Assembly: GCA_047602575.1 (NCBI GenBank)
Contig: JASGGY010000007.1
Location: 186,001 to 250,000, forward strand
Length of the DNA stretch: 64,000 bases
DNA from: UBA1366 sp047602575
GTDB taxonomy: Bacteria > Bacillota > Clostridia > Oscillospirales > Ruminococcaceae
Direction: 5' to 3'
Shown piece after piece: positions 17,998 through 28,100 of this stretch. The notes under the pieces were generated by a model, which was not told the DNA's origin, made no database searches, and worked only from the letters and a program-made list of their open reading frames with translations. The first letter of the stretch is position 1; each line of letters opens with the position of its first letter. The position numbers were made by a program, and so were the translations under genes.

Positions 17998-18957
17998 ATG
18001 GCTGAAATTTTTACGGTGTCGCTTCAGGAAATTGTGGATGAATTCAAGCTTGAGGTCGTTTATGCGCCGAAGGAAACGACGCAATTGCATATTTCAGACA
18101 ACGATGTCAACCGCCCCGGCTTGCAGCTGACCGGATTCTATCAGTATTTCAACACGGAAAGAATCCAGATATGCGGTAATATGGAATTTGCTTACTTAGC
18201 GACCATCGACGAAAAGACGCGCAGGGAGCGGATCGAAACGCTTTTTTCGACCAATATTCCGTTGTTTGTCATCACGCGCGGGCATGAGGCGTATCCGGAG
18301 ATGCTGGAGCTGGCGGAAAAATTCCAGATGCCGATTGTGCGCAGCACGGACAGCACCACGTCATTCATGGCGGGTCTGATTGCATTCCTGAACCTGCGTC
18401 TTGCGCCGCGGATCACGCGCCACGGCGTGCTGATTGAGGTTTACGGTGAGGGCATTCTGATCGTGGGCGAGAGCGGCGTCGGAAAGAGCGAAACCGCGAT
18501 CGAGCTGGTCAAGCGTGGGCATCGGCTGGTCGCTGACGACGCGGTGGAAATCCGCAAGGTGTCGAACATCAGCCTGGTCGGCTCGTCGCCGGATAACATT
18601 CGCCATTTTCTGGAACTTCGCGGCATCGGCATCATCAACACGCGGCGGTTGTTCGGTATGGGTGCGGTCAAGGTGACGGAAAAAATTGACCTGATCGTCG
18701 AGCTGGAGGCATGGGATGCCGACAAGGTTTACGATCGGATGGGTGTGGACAACGAGTACACAACGATTTTGGGCGTACAGATTCCGAGTCTGACGATCCC
18801 GATCAAGCCCGGACGCAACCTCGCAATCATTATCGAGGTCGCGGCGATGAACAACCGCCAGAAGAAAATGGGCTATAACGCGGCGCAGGAGCTGCTTGCA
18901 AACCTCGGGCTTGAGATGGACAAGAAGGACAAGGTCAAGAGCTGGGAAACATTCTGA
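17998..18957 (+). CDS. hprK: HPr kinase/phosphorylase
   Basis: Phosphorylates and dephosphorylates Ser46 of HPr in carbon catabolite repression. 319 aa: the N-terminal domain carries the RGHEAYPEM block, followed by Walker A GESGVGKSE near residue 158, then VADDAVEIRK and the HprK signature region LELRGIGIINTRRLFGMGAV. It precedes the PHP, murB, rapZ and whiA genes, a known clostridial neighbourhood. Confidence 0.96.
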   Translation: MAEIFTVSLQEIVDEFKLEVVYAPKETTQLHISDNDVNRPGLQLTGFYQYFNTERIQICGNMEFAYLATIDEKTRRERIETLFSTNIPLFVITRGHEAYPEMLELAEKFQMPIVRSTDSTTSFMAGLIAFLNLRLAPRITRHGVLIEVYGEGILIVGESGVGKSETAIELVKRGHRLVADDAVEIRKVSNISLVGSSPDNIRHFLELRGIGIINTRRLFGMGAVKVTEKIDLIVELEAWDADKVYDRMGVDNEYTTILGVQIPSLTIPIKPGRNLAIIIEVAAMNNRQKKMGYNAAQELLANLGLEMDKKDKVKSWETF

Positions 18958-18992
18958 TCAAAAAATATGAAACCATTGGAGCATAATATTAG

Positions 18993-19715
18993 ATGAAGAT
19001 CATTGCAGATTTACACACGCATACCATCGCGTCCACGCACGCTTATTCGACAATTCTGGAAAATTGCACCTACGCTGCACAAGCCGGACTGCTCGCGATT
19101 GCGATGACCGACCACGCGCCGTCAACGCCGGATTCACCGCACATCTGGCATTTTGAGAACCTGCATTGCCTGCCGCGCGAGATTGCAGGGGTGAAGGTGC
19201 TGAAGGGCGCGGAGGTGAATATACTCGACGCGGACGGCAATATTGACATTGCCGGTGCGCTTTTATCGAAGCTGGAATGGGTGGTTGCGTCCTTCCATCA
19301 ACCGGCATTTGCGCCGGCGACGGAGGAAATTCACACTGCGGCGTATCTGAAAGCGGCGGAAAATCCGCACATTGACGTAATCGGGCATCCGGTGATGGCA
19401 CAATATCCGTTTGATCACGCGCGTTGTCTGGCGAAATTTAAGGAATGCGGCAAGCTGGTGGAAATCAACGAGAGCGCATTGTTCAACAAGGCGGGCGCGC
19501 GGGAGAACACGGTTGCGCTTGTGCGGGCTTGCAAACAGCTGGAAGTGCCGATCACGGTGAATACGGATTGCCATTTCTGTAATATGATTGGGAAGGTTCC
19601 GGAGAGCACAAAGCTGCTGGAGGAGCTTGGATTTCCGGAGCGGCTGGTTGTGAACGCGGACTGGAAGCGGTTTGCCTCATTTTTGACGGCGAAGCGTCCG
19701 CGTATTTCCTTGTGA
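18993..19715 (+). CDS. PHP-domain phosphoesterase (YcdX-like)
   Basis: 240 aa, polymerase-and-histidinol-phosphatase fold. Metal-binding blocks are DLHTHTIASTHAY, AMTDHAPS, KGAEVNILD, VASFHQPAF, VIGHPVM, EINESA and NTDCHF. It is a cytoplasmic metal-dependent phosphatase of unknown physiological substrate. It lies between hprK and murB, 35 bp after hprK. Confidence 0.88.
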   Translation: MKIIADLHTHTIASTHAYSTILENCTYAAQAGLLAIAMTDHAPSTPDSPHIWHFENLHCLPREIAGVKVLKGAEVNILDADGNIDIAGALLSKLEWVVASFHQPAFAPATEEIHTAAYLKAAENPHIDVIGHPVMAQYPFDHARCLAKFKECGKLVEINESALFNKAGARENTVALVRACKQLEVPITVNTDCHFCNMIGKVPESTKLLEELGFPERLVVNADWKRFASFLTAKRPRISL

Positions 19716-19795
19716 TAATCGGAAGAACTGCACATAAATATGGAAATAGAGCCGTTGCAAACGTTTGGAATAAATACAGGTTCTGGTGAGGGATT

Positions 19796-20740
19796 ATGCT
19801 GTACATATGCGAAAATATGAAACACGAAATTGCGCAGCTTCTTGCGGAAGCATCGGCGCTTGGTTGTCCGTTTCAGCTGGATGAGGCACTGGCGGAGCAT
19901 ACGACGTTTAAGGTCGGCGGACCGTGCGCGGCGATGATCCGGGTGGTTTCGGAGGAGAGCGGTGCGCGGCTGTTCGCGATGGCGCGCGGGTTGAAAATCC
20001 CGTGCTTTGTCATCGGGAAAGGCTCGAATTTGTTGTGCGACGACCGTGGGTTCGACGGGGTTGTGCTGAAAATCGGGATTGATTTTTCCGGCGTGCGGCT
20101 GGTCGGCGACGGGCTGATCGAGGCGGACGCGGGGTGTTTTTTAACAAAGCTCTGCATATTCGCGGCGGAGCATTCGCTCACGGGACTTGAGTGGGCTTAC
20201 GGCATTCCCGGCAACGTCGGCGGGGCGGTTTACATGAATGCGGGCGCGTATACCGGTGAGATTAAGGACGTGATCAAGCGGGTCCGGTTCGCGTCAGCGG
20301 ATGGCAGCTTGCACGAAATCGAGCGCGAGCAGATGGCGCTTTCGTATCGCAGCAGCATTTTTTCGCACAGCGACACGATGATCACGAAAGCGATTTTTCA
20401 GTTGAAACCGGGGGAGCAGGACGAAATCAAAGCACAGATGGACAACTATATGAAACTAAGAAACGACAAGCAGCCGCTGGAATTCCCCAGTGCCGGATCG
20501 ACGTTTAAGCGCCCACCGGGGCAGTTTGCGGGGAAGCTGATTCAGGACTGCGGGCTGAAGGGACTGTCTGTCGGCGGCGCACAGGTTTCGGAAAAGCACA
20601 GCGGTTTTGTGATTAACCGCGGGACAGCGACGAGCGAGGAAATCTCCGCGCTGATCAAGACAGTGCAGGATACGGTGCTTGAGAAAACCGGATACTATCT
20701 GGCGTGCGAGGTCAAAAAGCTGCCTTTTGTGCTGGAGTAA
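19796..20740 (+). CDS. murB: UDP-N-acetylenolpyruvoylglucosamine reductase
   Basis: A flavoenzyme completing UDP-MurNAc synthesis. 314 aa. FAD-binding blocks TTFKVGGPCA, GKGSNLLCDDRG and YGIPGNVGGAVYMNAGAY, and the catalytic serine in PSAGSTFKRP. ATG 19796 has GAGGG seven bases upstream. It starts the murB-rapZ-whiA group. Confidence 0.96.
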   Translation: MLYICENMKHEIAQLLAEASALGCPFQLDEALAEHTTFKVGGPCAAMIRVVSEESGARLFAMARGLKIPCFVIGKGSNLLCDDRGFDGVVLKIGIDFSGVRLVGDGLIEADAGCFLTKLCIFAAEHSLTGLEWAYGIPGNVGGAVYMNAGAYTGEIKDVIKRVRFASADGSLHEIEREQMALSYRSSIFSHSDTMITKAIFQLKPGEQDEIKAQMDNYMKLRNDKQPLEFPSAGSTFKRPPGQFAGKLIQDCGLKGLSVGGAQVSEKHSGFVINRGTATSEEISALIKTVQDTVLEKTGYYLACEVKKLPFVLE

Positions 20741-20775
20741 AAACGCAGATCCGTTGAAAGACCAAGGAGGAAACA

Positions 20776-21636
20776 ATGCAGTTTGTGATTGTGACCGGCA
20801 TGTCCGGTTCGGGAAAATCAAGCGCGATTGACGTGCTCGAGGACATCGGATACTATTGTATCGACAACATGCCGCCCGAGCTGATTACCAAATTTGCCGG
20901 AATATGCCGGCAGATGGATGAGAAAATCGACAAGGTTGCTTTTGTTGTAGACATTCGCGGCGGAGATTTTTTCTTAAAGCTCAACGACACGATTCAGTCA
21001 CTGCGACAGGAAAATTTGAAACTGAAAATTCTTTACATTGACTCAAGCGACGAAACCATCATCCGGCGCTATAAGGAAACACGGCGCAAGCATCCGTTGG
21101 ATGAGATTTCCTACGGCAACATCCGCCGCGCGATTGCGTATGAGCGCGAGATGCTCGTCAATGTCAAGGAGCTGGCGGATTATTATATCGACACGACCGC
21201 GACACCGGTGACAAAACTTAAGGAACGGATTTACGAACTGTTTTTCGATGGCGAACAGGATTACATGAGCATCAACGTCGTATCGTTCGGCTTTAAGTAC
21301 GGCAGCTTTTCGGAAGGCGACCTTGTTTTCGACGTTCGGTGCCTGCCAAACCCGTTTTATGTGCCGGAATTGAAGCACAAAACCGGCTTGGACAGCGAGG
21401 TCAGCGACTATGTGATGTCGTTCAGTGACGCACAGGTTCTAGCGAAGAAGCTGAAAGATCTGCTCGATTTTTTGATTCCGCTGTATGTCAAAGAGGGCAA
21501 GAGCCAGCTTGTGATCGCGTTCGGCTGCACGGGCGGAAAGCACCGCAGCGTGACGTTTGCGGAAAACACGCTGCATTATCTGGAAAACAAAGGATATAAG
21601 GTACGCGTGCAGCATCGAGATATTGATGTGCATTAA
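20776..21636 (+). CDS. rapZ: RNase adapter / nucleotide-binding protein RapZ (YvcJ)
   Basis: 286 aa, P-loop protein of the UPF0042 family. Walker A GMSGSGKS at residues 8-15, followed by DIGYYCIDNMP. The C-terminal domain has SFGFKYG, DVRCLPNPFYVPEL and GCTGGKHRSV. In Bacillus YvcJ is a GTPase/ATPase linked to competence; in enteric bacteria RapZ controls glmS mRNA decay through a small RNA. It sits between murB and whiA. Confidence 0.95.
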   Translation: MQFVIVTGMSGSGKSSAIDVLEDIGYYCIDNMPPELITKFAGICRQMDEKIDKVAFVVDIRGGDFFLKLNDTIQSLRQENLKLKILYIDSSDETIIRRYKETRRKHPLDEISYGNIRRAIAYEREMLVNVKELADYYIDTTATPVTKLKERIYELFFDGEQDYMSINVVSFGFKYGSFSEGDLVFDVRCLPNPFYVPELKHKTGLDSEVSDYVMSFSDAQVLAKKLKDLLDFLIPLYVKEGKSQLVIAFGCTGGKHRSVTFAENTLHYLENKGYKVRVQHRDIDVH

Positions 21637-21666
21637 GACCGTTCTTGAGATTAAAAGGACAAGAAT

Positions 21667-22587
21667 ATGAAATCATTTTCGTTTCAAGTTAAAGAGGAAA
21701 TCCTCAACAACATCGGTACCAAGCAAAAGGCGGAAGCGGTTTTGCTTGGAATTTTGTTGTTTTGCAGGCGGTTTCAGGCGGCGAATGTGAATTTTGTGAC
21801 TGAGAATGAAGCTGCTTCTTCTTTTTTTATGGTGAACTTAGCACGGATTCTGAAGTCGGAGCAAGTGGTTCAGCTGGAAATCATGCCGAAAAAAGACGCG
21901 TCGCTTTTTGTGCATCGGATACGGGATCGGGTGAGTATTGCGAGTCTGCGGAATTTCTACGGGGTGAGCGATTTGAGCAAGCCCGTGCCGGATTACATTT
22001 TAAAAAAGCCTGCACTGCTGCCTGCTTTTACGGCGGGGGCTTTTTTGGCTTGCGGCAGTGTCAACGACCCGAACAAGGAATATCACTTTGAATTTGTGGT
22101 GGCGGAGGAAGCGCTTGCGGATGCGTTTGCGACGCAGTTATCAGAGCGCTTTGAAATCCCGCTGCGGAAAACAGTCCGCCGTGGGAGTACAGTTTTATAC
22201 TTAAAAGAAAGCGAATTTATCGAGGACATGCTCACGCTGATGGGGGCGACACAGTCGTCCTTGGATCTGATGAATGTGAAAATATTAAAGAATGTACGCA
22301 ACAAAATCAACCGCGCCGTGAATTGCGACAGCGCAAACATCGAAAAGACCCTGCGCGCGTCGGAGCGCCAGCTTGCGGACATCGCGCTGATCGAAGCGCA
22401 CGGCGGGTTTGAAGCGCTGCCGGAGGATCTGCGGGAGATTGCGGAGCTGCGCGCGGAGAACCCGGAGCTGAATCTCAAGGAGCTGGGTGCTGCGCTCAGC
22501 ACGCCGATTTCGCGGTCGGGTGCGAATCACCGGCTTGAGCGGTTGGCGCGGATTGCGGCGGAAATACGGCAGCGGACGGGGGAGTAA
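21667..22587 (+). CDS. whiA: DNA-binding protein WhiA
   Basis: 306 aa. The N-terminal region is a degenerate LAGLIDADG homing-endonuclease-like fold, here as FTAGAFLACGSVNDPNKEYH. The C-terminal helix-turn-helix is ELNLKELGAALSTPISRSG, then ANHRLERL. WhiA influences cell division and sporulation or development in Gram-positives. The gluconeogenesis factor gene yvcK, which usually separates rapZ and whiA, is missing here; only 30 bp lie between them. Confidence 0.95.
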   Translation: MKSFSFQVKEEILNNIGTKQKAEAVLLGILLFCRRFQAANVNFVTENEAASSFFMVNLARILKSEQVVQLEIMPKKDASLFVHRIRDRVSIASLRNFYGVSDLSKPVPDYILKKPALLPAFTAGAFLACGSVNDPNKEYHFEFVVAEEALADAFATQLSERFEIPLRKTVRRGSTVLYLKESEFIEDMLTLMGATQSSLDLMNVKILKNVRNKINRAVNCDSANIEKTLRASERQLADIALIEAHGGFEALPEDLREIAELRAENPELNLKELGAALSTPISRSGANHRLERLARIAAEIRQRTGE

Positions 22588-22639
22588 ACGGCGGTTAAAA
22601 TGCGCAACAAGCGATGAAACACGGCGCTTCGGCAATCAT

Positions 22640-22760
22640 TTTCGCTTTGACTGCTGAGGAATGGGATATGCGCCGGCGTCGTTTGAGGAATACTGAATTG
22701 CATTCCCAGACGTTATGGCGCGCAGCAGTTTTTCACCGCCCGCGCCAATGTTGCAATGGA
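22640..22760 (+). pseudogene. Degraded fragment of a GNAT acetyltransferase gene (middle part)
   Basis: Bases 22648-22681 (CGCTTTGACTGCTGAGGAAT and onward) nearly match 24768-24799 inside the intact RimJ/RimL-type gene. Weaker similarity continues past a TGGCGCGCAGCA stretch that mirrors GGCGCGCAGCG of that gene. No reading frame survives. Confidence 0.65.
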
Positions 22761-22774
22761 GAGGATGAAGTAGG

Positions 22775-23560
22775 GTGAATCATCAGAAATTGAAGTATCA
22801 ACAATCGCTGAAAGCCTTGCTTGCGCTGGAATACAGCTGTGTGCAAGAGGATTTTAGCAGAGAGGATAATCTTGTCACAACCTCTGCCCTGCACCCGAAT
22901 GCGCGCGCATATCATACGCAAGCACCGTTCTTTCGCATGGTCACGTTGGGCGGGAATGCCGTAATGACCGCTGATGCGGCGATTCATGGCTGGCTGCGGA
23001 AATTTTCGGCGGACAAGCCCGGACATTGCCTGTTCGAGCTGCCCAATCTGCTTGTATTAGAGGGAGAACTGAACCGGCATGGGTATACCCTCTCGGAAAC
23101 GCACCATATGTTTCTGCCGTGCGGGAAAGCCGCGCCGTCTGGGGACTTCCGCGTTCGATGGTTTTTTGGGGATGAGATCGGGCAGTTTTATGGTGATCCG
23201 CGTTTTCCGAACGCGATCTGTGACCGCTTCAAGCCGGAGCGTCCGGATATCATCACGGTATGCGCCTATCATAATGAGGAAATTATGGGAATGGCGGGCT
23301 GTTCGCGCGACGCGGCGGGCTGGCAGCAGATTGGGATTGACGTGATCCCGCAGTATCGCGGACAGGGTGTGGGTAAGCATCTTGTTGCGTTGTTACGCAA
23401 TGAAATTGAGCGGCGCGGGGAAATTCCGTTTTATGGAACAAGCTTGTCCAATTACCGCTCTTGGCACATCGCGCTTGCCTGCGGCTTTTCACCGGCGTGG
23501 GTGGAAATTGATGCGAAGCCTATCGTTTTACAAAATGCAGTCTGTGAAAAAATCGAATGA
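22775..23560 (+). CDS. GNAT family N-acetyltransferase
   Basis: 261 aa, start GTG 22775 with GGAGAGG at 22758-22764. The N-terminal half is variable. The C-terminal half is a GNAT domain: ITVCAYHNEEIMGMAGCSRD, then the acetyl-CoA signature IGIDVIPQYRGQGVGKHLV, then GTSLSNYRSWHIALACGF. It differs from the RimJ/RimL-type gene at 24477. Substrate unknown. It is flanked on both sides by acetyltransferase gene fragments. Confidence 0.85.
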   Translation: MNHQKLKYQQSLKALLALEYSCVQEDFSREDNLVTTSALHPNARAYHTQAPFFRMVTLGGNAVMTADAAIHGWLRKFSADKPGHCLFELPNLLVLEGELNRHGYTLSETHHMFLPCGKAAPSGDFRVRWFFGDEIGQFYGDPRFPNAICDRFKPERPDIITVCAYHNEEIMGMAGCSRDAAGWQQIGIDVIPQYRGQGVGKHLVALLRNEIERRGEIPFYGTSLSNYRSWHIALACGFSPAWVEIDAKPIVLQNAVCEKIE

Positions 23561-23575
23561 AAAAGTAGGATTTTT

Positions 23576-23722
23576 ATGCACAGCATCACAATCGAAACGA
23601 GCGCCTGTTTCTGCGCCCGCTGACGGAGGAGGATGCGCCGGCGATGTTTGCGTGGGTCGGTGATGAGTGGCTTTCGCGGTATATATTTATACGACCTGCG
23701 CGTCGGCGGAGCAAATGTGAGA
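23576..23722 (+). pseudogene. Truncated, frameshifted copy of the 5' end of the downstream GNAT gene
   Basis: Begins ATGCACAGCATCACAATC and aligns base for base with the first about 147 bases of the gene at 24477. One base is missing near 23599, giving a stop at TGA 23621-23623. Similarity stops near 23722, after GCGGAGCAA. Confidence 0.85.
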
Positions 23723-23789
23723 CCGGATATATATTCAATAAATGCAAGTAAATACAAAATTAATATTTTATATGAAAGTGAGATAACGA

Positions 23790-24401
23790 ATGAAACGTTC
23801 AAAGTCTTTTGCAATTGGGATGGCTACTTTTTTTATTTTGGTCATTTGTGCTGTTGTGATATTTCTTCTGCATCAGTATGCAATCACGAAGGCTGTAAAT
23901 GCAAAGGGAGATTCTTATGATCAAGCGATTGCCGTTGTCAATGAGAATTATCCGTCAGATATCATTGCTTATGGTGAAGATATCGGCTTTCGCGCATCAC
24001 TCCGTTTTCGTACGATCACAGAGATAACCGAAGCAAGCCTGACTTCTGATCAAAAATACAAATATGCGCTTTTCGTTATTAATGACAGAAACGGGCAACT
24101 TAACATCTCAGATCAAGAATTTGAATTAATTAAAAGATTGACTGAGGAAAAGAACCTTAATTTCTACTACATTGGAACACAGTATTTACAAAAATTAAAA
24201 GAATTTGGATTCTATTCAACCGAATACATGAACGATTATCACGGGATGGGATATGTGATTTCCCGAAGTCCAAGCGGTCATTCAAGTATACACGGTTTGT
24301 GGACATCAGTGGAAGAAGAAAACTATAAAATCAATCATGAGTTGTTAGGCGATATTGTAGTGGATACGTTTGTTGATGATGTAATAAAAATGCTTAACTA
24401 A
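23790..24401 (+). CDS. Single-pass membrane protein of unknown function
   Basis: 203 aa. One N-terminal transmembrane helix (FAIGMATFFILVICAVVIFLL), then a soluble, probably extracytoplasmic, charged and aromatic-rich domain (DIIAYGEDIGFRASLRFRTI; LNISDQEFELIKRLTEE). I do not recognise a family. Base composition is clearly more AT-rich than the surrounding genes, and the gene sits between a GNAT fragment and its intact copy, so it looks acquired. The ribosome binding site is weak. Confidence 0.7.
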   Translation: MKRSKSFAIGMATFFILVICAVVIFLLHQYAITKAVNAKGDSYDQAIAVVNENYPSDIIAYGEDIGFRASLRFRTITEITEASLTSDQKYKYALFVINDRNGQLNISDQEFELIKRLTEEKNLNFYYIGTQYLQKLKEFGFYSTEYMNDYHGMGYVISRSPSGHSSIHGLWTSVEEENYKINHELLGDIVVDTFVDDVIKMLN

Positions 24402-24476
24402 AGGATGCAGTATGAAGCGTTTAATTTGCCGAATGCATTTCGCAAAAAATCGGCTCAACTATAAGGCGGATTTTCG

Positions 24477-25025
24477 ATGCACGACATCACAATCGCAACC
24501 GAGCGCCTGCTCCTGCGCCCGCTGACGGAAGAGGATGCGCCGGCGGTGTTTGCGTGGGTCGGTGATGAGCGGGTTTCGCGGTATATGGTTTATACGACCT
24601 ACGCATCAGCGGAGCAAGTGCGCGGCTGGCTGAAGTACATTGAAACAAACACATCTACTTATAATTTCGGCTTTGTACGGAAGTCTGACGGCTTATTGAT
24701 CGGAAGCGGCGACATCGGGCGGGAAACATCAGAATCCGGTGAAACATGGGGCTTCGGCTATAATTTGCGCTTTGACTGCTGGGGAATGGGATATGCCACG
24801 GAAGCTGCCCGCGGAATGATGGATTACGTTCACAGCCAGTTCGGCGCGCAGCGATTTTTCGCCTCCCATGCCGAGCCGAACACCGCCTCCGGCAGGGTGA
24901 TGGAAAAATGCGGACTGCGTTTTTCCGGCTATGGGGAATTCCGAAAGCTGGACGGAAGCGTCGTGATGCGGTCCAAAGAATATACGGGAACATGGGAGAT
25001 GGGGAGCGCTGCGGTATGGAATTGA
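24477..25025 (+). CDS. RimJ/RimL-type GNAT N-acetyltransferase
   Basis: 182 aa. Family blocks: ITIATERLLLRPLTEEDAP at the N-terminus, then FGFVRKSDGLLIGSGDIG, then WGFGYNLRFDCWGMGYATEA carrying the acetyl-CoA loop, and FFASHAEPNTASGRVMEKCG. The target is probably a small molecule or protein amino group; unknown. It is the intact relative of the fragments at 22640 and 23576. Its TGA overlaps the ATG of a further remnant. Confidence 0.9.
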   Translation: MHDITIATERLLLRPLTEEDAPAVFAWVGDERVSRYMVYTTYASAEQVRGWLKYIETNTSTYNFGFVRKSDGLLIGSGDIGRETSESGETWGFGYNLRFDCWGMGYATEAARGMMDYVHSQFGAQRFFASHAEPNTASGRVMEKCGLRFSGYGEFRKLDGSVVMRSKEYTGTWEMGSAAVWN

Positions 25026-25090
25026 TCGCAGCAGAAAGAGTCGTGCTCCAGCCCTATCGCAGCGAGATACCAAAGGCGCTATCATCATAG
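25016..25090 (+). pseudogene. Remnant start of another RimL-type GNAT gene
   Basis: 24 codons reading MELIAAERVVLQPYRSEI, then a stop at 25088-25090. The opening matches the usual N-terminus of RimJ/RimL proteins (T/AERL-x-L-x-P). It overlaps the stop of the intact gene, as a former tandem copy would. Confidence 0.55.
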
Positions 25091-25145
25091 ATCTAAAACT
25101 AACGCAATGTTGCGGTACGCAGCTTTCGCAGAAAGGAGTCCGGCA

Positions 25146-28100
25146 ATGGCGTTTGTGCATCTGCATCTTCATAGCGAATATTCCCTGCTCGACGGCGCGT
25201 GCCGGATCAATGAGCTGGTCACCCATGTCAAAAGCCTTGGGCAGACGGCGGTAGCGGTGACCGACCACGGCAACCTTTATGCGGCGGTGCAGTTCTGGCT
25301 GGCTTGCAAAAAAGCGGGCATCAAGGCGGTTATCGGCTGTGAGGTCTATGTCGCGCAGCGCACGCGCTTCGACCGCGACAGCCGCTTTGACGCGAACAGC
25401 TATCACCTTGTGCTGCTTTGCGAAAACGAAACCGGCTACCGCAATCTGTGCAAGCTGGTTTCGGCGGCGTATACCGAGGGCTTTTATTCGCGCCCGCGTG
25501 TGGATTTCGAGCTTTTGCGAAAGCATTCGGAAGGACTGATCTGCCTTTCCGCCTGCATGGCGGGGGAAGTTGCGCGCAGGCTTTCGGAGGGGAATTTTGA
25601 GGCGGCAAAGGAATGCGCGCTGCGGTATCAGGGGCTATTCGGACGGGGAAATTATTTTATCGAAATACAAAACCAGAAATTCAAGGAGCAGGAGCGGCTT
25701 CTTCCGCTGCAATTCAAGCTTTCACGCGAGACGGGGATTGCGCTGGTTGCCACGAACGATGCGCATTATTTAAGGCAGAACGACGCGGCGGCGCAGCAGA
25801 TTCTCATGTGCATCTCCACTAAAACCACTGTGGACGAACCGCAGGCAATGCGTTTTCCGTCGGATGAATTTTTTGTGAAAAGCGAGGCGGAAATGCTGGC
25901 GCTGTTCCCCGGTCACGAGGACGCGGTGCGCCGCACGCAGGAGCTTGCCGATCGGTGCGAGGTGAATTTCACGTTCGGCGAAACGAAGCTACCGTATTTC
26001 CGCGCGGCGGGCGAGGAGAGCAATTTTGCATATCTGCGCCGGCTGTGCGAGGAGGGGCTTGCCGCGCGATATACAACGCCCACGGACGAAGCGCGCGCGC
26101 GGCTGGATTATGAGCTGCGCGTGATCGGGGACATGGGCTACACGGATTACTTTTTAATTGTGCGCGATTTTGTGCAATACGCGAAGGATCATGACATTCC
26201 GGTCGGCGTGGGGCGCGGCTCGGGCGCGGGCAGCCTTTGCGCGTACTGCATCGGCATCACAGGCATTGATCCGCTGCGGTACAATTTGATTTTCGAGCGG
26301 TTTTTAAACCCCGAGCGCGTGAGTATGCCGGACTTTGACATTGATTTCTGCATCGAGGGGCGGCAGCGCGTGATTGATTATGTGGTGGAAAAATATGGCG
26401 CGGATCATGTGGCGCAGATTGTCACCTTCGGCACGCTGGCGGCGAAAGCGGCGGTGCGCGACGTGGCGCGGGCGATGGGGTTGAGCTATCAGGTCGGCGA
26501 CGCGGTGGCAAAGCTCGTCCCGCGGGAGCTGAACATCAGCCTACGCCGCGCGATTGACGAAACGCCGGAGCTGAAAGAATTATACGGCGCAGATTTGAAA
26601 ATCCGCTCGCTGCTGGACACGGCGATGCAGATTGAGGGAATGCCCCGCAACGCCGGTACGCACGCGGCGGGTGTTGTGATCACCAAAGAGCCGGTGACGG
26701 AATACGTGCCGGTGCAAAGCCGCGACGGGGTGGTTTCCACGCAGTATACGATGACGGTGCTGGAAAGTCTGGGCTTGTTGAAAATCGACTTTTTAGGGCT
26801 GCGCAACTTAACCGTAATCCGCACGTGCGAAAACGAAATTCGCAAAACCGTGCCGGACTTTTCGATCGAGCGGATTACTATGGACGATGCGGCGGTTTAT
26901 AAAATGCTTTCCGACGGGCTGACCAAGGGTGTGTTTCAGTTTGAAAGCGCGGGGATGACGGAAACGATTATGCGGCTTCAGCCGACCTGCATCGAGGATC
27001 TGGTGGCGGTAATTTCGCTGTACCGCCCCGGTCCGATGGATGCGATTCCGACCTATATCCGCAACCGGCACAATCCAAAGCTGGTGCGGTACAAGCATCC
27101 GCTGCTCAAAAGCATTCTGGAAGTCACCTACGGCTGCATTGTGTATCAGGAGCAGGTGATGCAGATTTTCCGCGAGCTGGCGGGGTATTCCTACGGGCGG
27201 GCGGACATTGTGCGGCGCGCGATGTCAAAGAAAAAGCATGATGTGCTGCAAAACGAACGCAGGGCGTTTATTTTCGGCGAAAACAATCCGGGCGGCTCGG
27301 TGGGCTGCGCCGGCGCGCTGGCTAACGGTGTTCCGGAAAAGATTGCCGGGGAAATATTCGACGAGATGGCGAGCTTTGCGTCCTACGCGTTCAATAAGTC
27401 CCACGCGGCAGCATATGCGACGATTTCCTACCAGACGGCTTTTTTGAAATGCCATTACTACACCGCGTACATGGCGGCGCTGATGAGCTCCGTGGTTGGT
27501 GAGGGTACGGGCGGGAAGCTGATTGAATACTGCGCGGAATGCCGGAAAAACGGCGTTGTGCTGCTTCCCGTGGATGTCAACCGCAGCGGAGAGGCGTTCA
27601 CTGCGGAGGGCGGGGCGATTCGGTTTCCGTTGGCGGCGGTGAAAGGGCTTGGCGGTGGGGCGGCGCGGGCGATCATTGACGAGCGGATCGAGAACGGCTT
27701 CTTCACCGATATTCGCGATTTCTGTTTACGGATGGCGCGGCGCGATCTGAACATCCGCGCGGTGGAAGCGTTGATTTGTGCAGGCGCGCTGGACGGCTTT
27801 CCGGAAAACCGGCGGACGATGCTGCGTAACCACGATCGTTTACTCAAAGCCGCCAATGATGAAATCCGCACCACGCTCAAGGGGCAGATGAGTTTGTTTG
27901 ACATGATGGAAGAGCCGGAGGACGCTGGACTTGCGCTGCAGTACGTGGAGGAATTCACACGGCTGGAGCTTCTGGAGATGGAGCGGGAGGCGGTGGGTGT
28001 ATATATCACCGGTCATCCGCTGGAGGGATTTTCGGCGCTGGGAACGGCGGCGGGCGCGGAAACCTGCGCGGGGATTGCGGCGAAAGCCGACGAAAGCGCG

